From contig KV748210.1 in assembly GCA_001692895.1 (NCBI GenBank), positions 434,001-498,000 of the forward strand: a stretch of 64,000 nucleotides of DNA, read 5' to 3'. Every line of letters starts with the position of its first letter. Position 1 is the stretch's first letter. The notes under the pieces are model-generated. The model saw only the letters and a list, made by a program, of their open reading frames with translations, did no database searches and was not told the origin of the DNA. The DNA is from Cenococcum geophilum 1.58 (Eukaryota > Ascomycota > Dothideomycetes > Gloniales > Gloniaceae). The position numbers were made by a program, and so were the translations under genes. Positions 56,790 to 64,000 of the stretch are shown here, piece by piece.

Positions 56790-59250
56790 GCCTATAGAGG
56801 AAGCTACCCTAGCTTATAAGCAGCTCTTATAAACTTTAAATAAGCAAGCTAAATAAAGCTATTATAAAAATATATCCGTACCACGGTTATACGGAGCAGC
56901 TTAAGGCCCTAAGGGTACTAATATTTAAGCGGCAAGATCTTATACTTATAGTAAAGACGTCTTTTAGTAAGAGTATAATAATATAAGCACTACTATATCT
57001 TATACCTAATGCAGTTATTATTATTATTCTTCTACTTAACACAATTAGGTTAAAGTAAGTAAAAAAGATTATAAAGCTACCTTATATTCGACCTATTTAT
57101 ATATAGGAGAAAACAATATCCGCTAAGCTAATTAAGGATATCCGCATAGGCAGCTATATACATATCCTTATCTCCCTAGAGCTTTTAGTTAGTAATAAGC
57201 TATATAAGGTTCTAATAGACCCAATATTTCGTTCCTATATTACCCTTATAGTGGTTAATAAAGTACACCTACTTACTAATTAGGGAGAGACCTTCCGTAT
57301 AGCGTATATATAACTCTTTAAAGTATATTTAGTCTTAATTAATAAGCCTTAGTTTATATATACCGCAATACTAGACCTATCTACGTTTTAGACTATATAT
57401 AAGCTAGCTAGGTTTAAACCTAATATACAAGTTATTAAAACCCTAATTAATTGGCCGGAGCTAAAGATTATATAAAGGGTTATAACCGCGCTAGAGAAGA
57501 AGGACTTTCGAGCTCTTTACTTTACTATTACTGCTACTCTAGTGTATTCATATACTGCTAGTAATAGTAACTAAGGAAAAGGCAAGCAATTAAGAAGCCG
57601 CTTAATATCCGCATAATAAACATACCGCTAATAGTTTAATTAACTTTAGCTAATTCTAAAGACGATCATCTTTTTTAATTCTAAGGAGTGGATAGCTGCC
57701 TATCGTAATATTATTCGCAGCTAGTTAATCTATTATAGCTATAATGCTACTATTACTAAAGAAGCGGTATAGAGCTACTATATAACGCTTATAGATATTA
57801 ATAAAGACCGCTTATACGCCAAATACGCGCGCCCAACGTCTTAAATTTAAATTTTTATTATATTAAATACAGTAGTATATGGTGCAGATGTCCCAAATAT
57901 CTACCATTCAATCTAATATGGAATGCCTCGCCATAAATCCTATAATATACTAGTATAGCGGTTTAGCCGGGTAGGCCAAGGAAAAGGCCTTTTAGGCGAA
58001 GCAATCTTTATAGTTAAGAGCCGCTAGCGGGGTCCTTATAATAAATTAGGTGGTTCTAAGCATACACAACCTTAGTATATAGGCGATCTTCGCGTAAGCG
58101 CGCTACGTAATAATATCCGCAGGCGACAAAACATAGAGACTGCGAATATTACGGGCGATGCTTTATCTATAGCGTTAGTTAGTACTAAGCAGTTAGTAGA
58201 TATAAGAAGCGGGTATAGGTTAAGCCCTAGTAGTTCTATAGTACGCCTACCTAAAGAGCTTATTATACTAACCCTACGCCTAAAGAAGTGGTTAACTAAT
58301 GCGTAGTTATATAGTAAACTGCCGTTTACCCTATAGCGGCTAGTTAATAAGGATTAGGTATACTTATGAGTAATATAACTTATATACTATAAAGACCCAC
58401 AGTCTACTATTAGTAAAGACTTATATTATAGTAACTGTAACTTAGCAATATTTATAGATTGCGAGTACAATATCCGTACTAGCCATAGTATAAATATTGC
58501 AAAAACCCGCCGGGAGCCTATATTAAGCAATATATAGAAGTGGTTTACGTAATAGGCGGAGGCTAGGTATTAGAATACATTATAAACGCCTATAGTTAAT
58601 TATATTATACTAAATAAGCAGCTTTGTTGCCTTTATAATATAGGGTAAGTTCTAGATACAGCATTATTAAGGTAAGCAATACCTAAGTAGGATCCTAATA
58701 TCCTTGGTAAGGAGCTTCCGTCCCTTATTAAGCTTTTAGTAAATAAGGAACAAAAATAGAAATAAAAAGAAATAGGGCAACTCTTAGGTTCTTCTAGGTT
58801 AATTATATAGATATTAGAGCGGTTTTCCTAAGCGTTAAAGTAGCACGCTACTATAAATAAGCGCTTATTATAGGCTCTTATACAGGCTTCGTAGGTTTTA
58901 AATAGAAGATTTAAAATATCAGCACTATAGCAATTAGCGTCTTACTATAGCGCTAATATATTATAGGCTAGTTAACAGTTAGCTATAAACCTCTTACTAA
59001 TAACTTAGGAAGAGGATATACCTATACCTTCGCTAACTCTTAAGTCTCTAGCTCCTACTCCTCCATTATTACCCTTATACTAGCCATTAGATATATCTAT
59101 GCCGCTAGCAACCCGCTAGTTAGATATATCTTTATTAGTACCATAAAGGCAGTTAGTATAATTAAATAGAGGTAAATATATATAAAGAGCACTATAGAAA
59201 ATTAACGGCAACGCTAATTAGTATATAGCGGGCTAATATTAGGTAAGATT
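56790..59250 (+). pseudogene. RecQ-type helicase relic, telomere-linked helicase-like
   Basis: A single plus-strand frame is readable for about 2.4 kb with TAG/TAA at Gln/Trp sites and no frameshift over the helicase core. A Q-motif-like EQLKAL leads to VKTSFSKSIII at 56951-56980 (Walker A, Gly changed to Ser). VVNKVHLLTN.GETFRIAY at 57251-57310 corresponds to VVDEVHLLTNWG, the DEAH box with D-to-N and E-to-K transitions. AILDLST near 57370 is motif III (TATLDPST). VVYGADVPNI at 57871-57900 is motif V. RFSRVGQGKGLLGE at about 57959-58000 is motif VI. A long C-terminal extension without recognised domains follows. Fungal subtelomeres commonly carry RecQ helicase genes of this kind, often several and RIP-degraded. 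It is inactive here. Confidence 0.82.
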
Positions 59251-60165
59251 AGTTAATATTAGGCGAGGTTAGCTAATACTAGGTAAGTTTACCTTATATC
59301 CGCCAAGTAGATATTATAACCATAGTAGCTAATATCTATTAGGATGACGCCTCCCCTTTCCCTTATACCCTATACCCCTAATAAACACAGCCTAGGAACT
59401 AAATAGATTAATTAATTAATAATATCAATTACTTAGGAATATATACTAGTGCTACTAACTATAGCGGATATTAAACGGTTATAGTAATAGCTTATAGCTA
59501 ATATCTTATATTACTTATTAAGCAATTTATACGCAGGTTAAAGCTAGGTTTAAGTAAAATTAGTAGGGAGTATAAAGCTATCTAGCTCATTATTATTATT
59601 ATAGAGATTAAGCTTATTAAATATAGCGGAAAGATTACCGCCTAGCCATAAATTAAACTCGTTAAAGGCAGATTAATTAAGTTGTTTAATACCTAGTTAT
59701 AGTAAAGGCGGCGCTTTTATCTTTACTCGCTATACCTAATAGCAGATAATAAAACCTTCGGCAATCGTATTAGTAAGCAATTAAATATCCGCTATAGGAG
59801 ATTTAATAATATATTAAGTAGACATCTGTTTACTAAATATAATCTTAAACTTTACACGTAGTGGCCCTATATAATTAGTTATATAAATACTCTAGCGGAA
59901 GAGTAAGTCTAGGTTAAATATTAAATTGCTATAAGTATATATAAGCTGCTTCAGCTCCCCATTAAGTAGCTCGTTATTAAGATCTATTAAATAGTAACTA
60001 TCCTATTCGCCACAAATATTCACTAAACTATTTACTAGAATAGCTTACTAAAGCTTAGGGGAATAAGTATCTATTAAAGTTAACTAAAAGAAACGTAATA
60101 TCTCTAATAGATAGTTCTTATTTTAACTACCTACAAAATAGATATAAATGCGGGGGAGTACACGG
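59251..60165. other. AT-rich sequence between helicase relic and DNA transposon
   Basis: RIP-like, with several tandem-like GGTAAGATTAGTTAATATTAG words at 59230-59290 and ATATCCGC words. No protein family was recognised. Confidence 0.4.
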
Positions 60166-61639
60166 CTCTACGTAGCCGAAATAAGTATCGGTTTAGGGCA
60201 CGTGCACGCCCCACCCAAACAAAGCCCCTAAGCATGCCTCAATTATAATAAACCTCACGACACCACCATTTCGCACCCAAATTCGTTTGGTGTAATTACT
60301 AATTATGACCCAAGTTACTAAGGAGCCTGTATCCCGAAAGATGCGGGCTAAACACTTTACCCCACCCCTAGAATTATACCACAACGCTAGGGAAAATAAG
60401 CATCTAAAGACTCCTCCACGCATAGGAGTTCTCTACGCCAAAATCTTTGGCCAATTACTAGGCAAGGCTATTCCTCTAGCTATTATACAGCAGGCTACTA
60501 GAATTGCTGAGCGCTCTTAGCAATATATTATAGCCTTAAAGTAATATAGAACTATATATAATTCTAGGCTAGAAATAAGAGGAAGAAATTAAGCCCTTAT
60601 AAAGGAAGACACCTACGCTATTACCGTGTATTTAGATGACCCTAATCTTAATTAAGACTTAAAATTAGCCCTATAGCAGACTATTATTTAAAAGGCCCTA
60701 AATTATAAAGATCTTCTAATGGTTCTAACTTGGAGAATAGGTTACTAACCTCTTAGAAATAAGCCAATTTAAAGAGCTATAAAAGAGAATAAAGGATATA
60801 TTAATGCAAAGATAGAGGAAGAGAAGTGGCTTAACCCAGAGCAGGCAGATAAAAGGAAGAATTGGTGCTATTTATAGCTAAAAAAAAGACCCCATCCCAA
60901 GGACTAGAATAATATTGCTTTTTGTAATAAATATTACTTTAGTTTAGGTGCAGAAGAAACCCATAAAATTAAGAAAAGGAGTAGTAATCTTTACCGCTAT
61001 TTACTACAGAATGTTTATAGAAAGAAGGGAGTTACTAAAAAGGATAAAAAGGAGAAGGCCTAAGAGAAGAAGCATCTTAAACTATTTAATGTCTTTATTA
61101 TTATTAGCAGGACCTAGAAGAAGTTCTTCTTATATAAGGTAGATAACTAGGTAGATAAAATAAGCTTAAAAGCCTATACCAAGCAGGTGTTACCATGGCT
61201 TCTTTTAAAGTTTAATATTAAGGGAATTACTTTATATTAGGATGTAGATTTAGCGCATAAATTAAGGGAGTCTTTAGCCTAGGTAAAGGAATGGGACTTA
61301 AAGCTTTTAATATTGCCTAGTTTATTACCAGATCTATTAATTATAGAGTCCTTAGCCCATCCTATTAAGAAGAAGTTCCATTTAAAGCGCGTAAAAGAGG
61401 AGGATATAGCATTAGAGCGTTTTATAGATGTTTAGGAGAATTAAGTAGATCAGGAGAAGATTGTAGAGATGTACAGCTGGTATACGAAGCGCCTGCATGA
61501 GTGCATTAGGGCTGACGGGCAGATAACTCGATATTGAATTGATTTGGCTATATTATGGTGTTGTAAACGATGATCGTGAAGCATGATTTTGGTGGGTGCG
61601 CACGTGCCCCAAACCGACACTTATTTCGGCTACGTAGAG
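60166..61639 (+). mobile_element. Tc1/mariner-like DNA transposon with terminal inverted repeats
   Basis: Inverted repeats of about 45 bp start CTCTACGTAGCCGAAATAAG at both ends (60166 and complement of 61639) and continue TCGGTTTRGGGCACGTGC. The identical pentamer CACGG flanks both sides (60161-60165, 61640-61644). TA lies just outside on both sides (60159-60160 and 61646-61647). The size, 1.47 kb with one transposase gene, fits Tc1/mariner. The TIRs keep TG/CA better than the interior. Confidence 0.85.
60305..61537 (+). pseudogene. DDE transposase of the Tc1/mariner-like element, RIP-inactivated
   Basis: Start MTQVTKEPVSRK and end HECIRADGQITRY-stop are in the same frame: 411 codons with about 20 TAG/TAA and no frameshift. 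A helix-turn-helix-like N-terminus (TPPRIGVLYAKIFGQLLGK) recalls fungal Tc1-type transposases. Catalytic blocks: FCNKYYFSLG near 60930 (family FCDE.HF, first Asp now Asn), TLY.DVDLAHK near 61240 (second Asp kept) and LPDLLIIESLAHPIKKKFH near 61340 (third acidic Glu kept). The intact first 72 codons are the only open part. The enzyme would cut and paste the element at TA sites. Confidence 0.8.
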
Positions 61640-64000
61640 CACGGCTAAGTAGGCTAATATCCGCAAGCTTAATAGCGTGCTTAAAGACCTTATATGTCTC
61701 TACCAGTTATAAAAAGCGGACATATATTAGAAACTCTGCATTAGTAGGCTTAGAAAGTATTTATAAGGATATAGTACTACTAGCCTACTTAAGGTAACCC
61801 TTTTACCGTAGTTCTATAGGCTAGCTAGTATAGTTAGCCGCCTAAAAGACTTCCTAACTAAAAACCGCTATTATAAGGGGATCTTGTAGACAGGGGGCTA
61901 TAAGGACACGATTGGAACAGGATAGATTGGTAAGAGAGACGAATCCTTAAGGAGGTAAGGCCTCTAGGATCGTGGAGACTATATACTACGGGCACGTACC
62001 TCCGGCACGTGACCGGCGACCATCTAAGGGGCGTCTAGGGGTTGTCCTAAGGGCAACCTAAGGTGTCCGCAATAATATCCCTTATATTGCCCCCCCCCCT
62101 TCTTGCAGTTAGCCCCTGATCGCTATTACCTTATAGTAGGGAGATTATAAGGGCTCGTCCTAAAAGAGGTTCGGAGAGATATTAAAGAGGTGTTAGTATG
62201 CCGCTATATATTATCTATCTATCTAACCTCTGCTTTAAACTTTTAAAAAACCTTAATAAGGAAAAAATATAACTAGAGAAAAGACGTAAGGATTACTAGG
62301 AGACCTATTAGAAGCCTACTAGAAGCATACTAGTAACTACCTAGGCTAATATAGGGATTTTTATACAACTCTACTTCTAAGCCTTTATGCCGGTCTATAA
62401 TCAATTACAAGTATTATAGGCAATTTGGTGTTCTAGTATAGTTCCGTAGAACCTTTAGTATGGGATTTAACATACGGAGCCTTAGCTTGCCGTCGTCTTT
62501 AACTACTAAGATATAGTCTATAATCTTTTCTTATAATCCTCTTCTTATAATTCCCTGCGTTACTAACGCATTACTCCTATATTTACCCTTAGGCTATTAA
62601 ATGCGGTTAAGGTATTAATTAGTTAGTTAAAGAGACTTATCTCTTAAAATTTAGTGCATGTGGTTTTAAATCTAGTAGTCCTATACCGTATATTTGGCGT
62701 AGCTCTACTACCTCGCAAATAGGGACATTTCGCGATAGCAATTATAGCTATTATACGATTGTCAAGAACGTCTATAACGTTATTCTTTAATACTATAGTA
62801 TTGTTTTAGGTCTAATTTAACCCATATACGTCTTTAATTTAACGTCTTAATTACCTTCCCCTGGCCGCGTAGTCAGTTTTTATAAGGAAGTGATGGTTAA
62901 ATAACTTATATATGTGTTTCCTTCCTTTTAAATAGCGCTATTGTAATGGAGTTATATCGGTAAGGTTGCGGCTATTTACTAGAAGGGTATTGGATGGTAA
63001 AGTATAAAGACACTTTGCTTATCGAGCTTGATCCTTTTCCTTAACACCTTACTTCCCATCATCAACCTTCGTCCAATTTGGACATATCTTCGATATATTA
63101 TCAAGATTTTCTTCTTTTTTATCATTAATTTAATATACCTCTTCGTTCTCCTGCTAACTGCTCTTCTAAGTAAATTCTACAGCGTATCCTGGCCTTACCT
63201 TTACATATAGAACCCCAACCCCTACTAACCCGCAACTAGTGCTGGTCCTACCTAAATAATTTTACCTATACGTCTTTAAAAGACTAGAAATCTAATAATA
63301 GGATTCTAGAGGCTTATAATAAGACGTACTGCGTCAGATCTAATACCTTTAGTCCTTATAATTAATACATACGTACCAAGAGCGGCAGTTACGTTAAGGT
63401 GAGCTTTTCTATCCTTAATAGATTTCTATTACTAACTTTAATAGCCTAGGCCTAAGTAGCGACGTTCCTTTAATGTCCTTAACTACTATATCGCCCAGGC
63501 TCTCTCCCATTTAAGCGCTAATACTAAACGTCTAGGTCGAATTCGAGACTATACCATAGCCATCTACACCGCCCACAATTCCTAGTAAGCTAGCCAGCAA
63601 CGCCTAATATAAGAGCAAGGTTAGTATACTAAGGATAGGGTAAGGGATAGGGGTAATAAGAAGAAGGTCGCTGTCTACTATAGGAAGGAGTTCGTGTATA
63701 CGCGTTAAGTTTCGAAAGAGTATAACATAATGCGGTATTAGGTAGGTTACCCTTCGGGTACCTAGCGAATAGGTGACTAATAGTTGCTGTAGCAAGGTTT
63801 CGGTGGTTCTGGACTATACCAGCCAGCTAACGTCTCTATTTATTCTAGGCTTAAGCGTATCTTTATTAACTATAAGCTTACGCCGCAAGAGCTTTATTAG
63901 TATTGGTTTGGACCTAATATTAGTATTAAGCGTTTAAGAGTCTCTGCTCTAGCTACACCTTATTATCCTACCCCTATTTTTATGCCTACTTATACGCCTA
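61640..64000. other. RIP-like repeat DNA, class unresolved
   Basis: The start (61640-61870) continues the ATATCCGC-rich sequence flanking the transposon. A somewhat GC-richer tract at 61900-62110 has a C-run at 62090-62099 and may be an LTR edge, but I found no partner. From 62.4 to 64.0 kb, conceptual translations on both strands are full of stops and matched no family that I recognise. Short frames at 63028-63210 and 63604-63795 have no support. Confidence 0.45.

Noticed and set aside
57071..57300. Retroviral-type aspartic protease reading around VLIDPIFRSYI
   Set aside because: The DTG motif cannot be restored by transitions, and the flanking Walker A and DEAH motifs in the same frame fit a RecQ helicase better.
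1..64000. CRISPR arrays, bacterial operons or ribosome binding sites
   Set aside because: No direct-repeat/spacer arrays; introns, HET domain and RIP point to a filamentous fungus.
56291..64000. Telomere repeats at or near the right end
   Set aside because: No TTAGGG or CCCTAA array was seen; the subtelomeric idea rests only on the helicase relic.

Overview
The window looks like a repeat-dominated, probably subtelomeric, piece of a filamentous ascomycete (Pezizomycotina) chromosome. The evidence is short GT-AG introns, a HET-domain gene, a Tad-like LINE, chromodomain Ty3/Gypsy elements, and massive C-to-T/G-to-A decay of every repeat in the style of repeat-induced point mutation (RIP). CA and TG are visibly depleted, Trp and Gln codons have become TAG/TAA, and LTR pairs differ by transitions only. 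I cannot name the species.

Layout. (1) 1-43.2 kb is a stack of nested, RIP-degraded LTR retrotransposons. A Gypsy relic (A, + strand) is split by a complete Copia element (1255-7498, TSD ATAAG). Next to it is an old Gypsy fragment (D', - strand), whose LTR is split by Gypsy E (11584-42284, TSD CTAAG). E is itself split by Gypsy B (12837-26786, TSD ACTCT), Gypsy D (30870-38632, TSD TAGCT) and a short gag-only Copia element F (39615-41671). B is split by Gypsy C (16564-24484, TSD AAGCC); C and D are the same family in opposite orientation. (2) 43.2-56.3 kb is an island of normal base composition. It carries a small membrane-protein gene (43435-44058), a three-exon gene with no long single ORF (44488-45140), a secreted-protein gene carrying one in-frame TAG (47460-49295), a 523-bp MITE, a 5'-truncated LINE, an intact 664-codon HET-domain gene (53006-55000) and an 855-bp fold-back element in the HET promoter. 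(3) 56.3-64 kb is again RIP-degraded. It holds a relic of a RecQ-type helicase resembling fungal telomere-linked helicases and a Tc1/mariner-like DDE transposon with terminal inverted repeats (60166-61639); the last 2.4 kb I cannot classify.

Functionally, only three genes look capable of making product: the small membrane protein, the spliced small basic protein, and the HET protein (self/non-self incompatibility type). The secreted-protein gene may be newly dead or may depend on stop readthrough. All mobile elements appear inactive except possibly the MITE-type sequences, which would depend on transposases supplied from elsewhere. The TSDs give a relative insertion order: D', then E, then B, D and F, then C inside B. 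All coordinates were derived by reading the sequence by eye; LTR and TSD borders are exact where stated, while pol domain borders are approximate.
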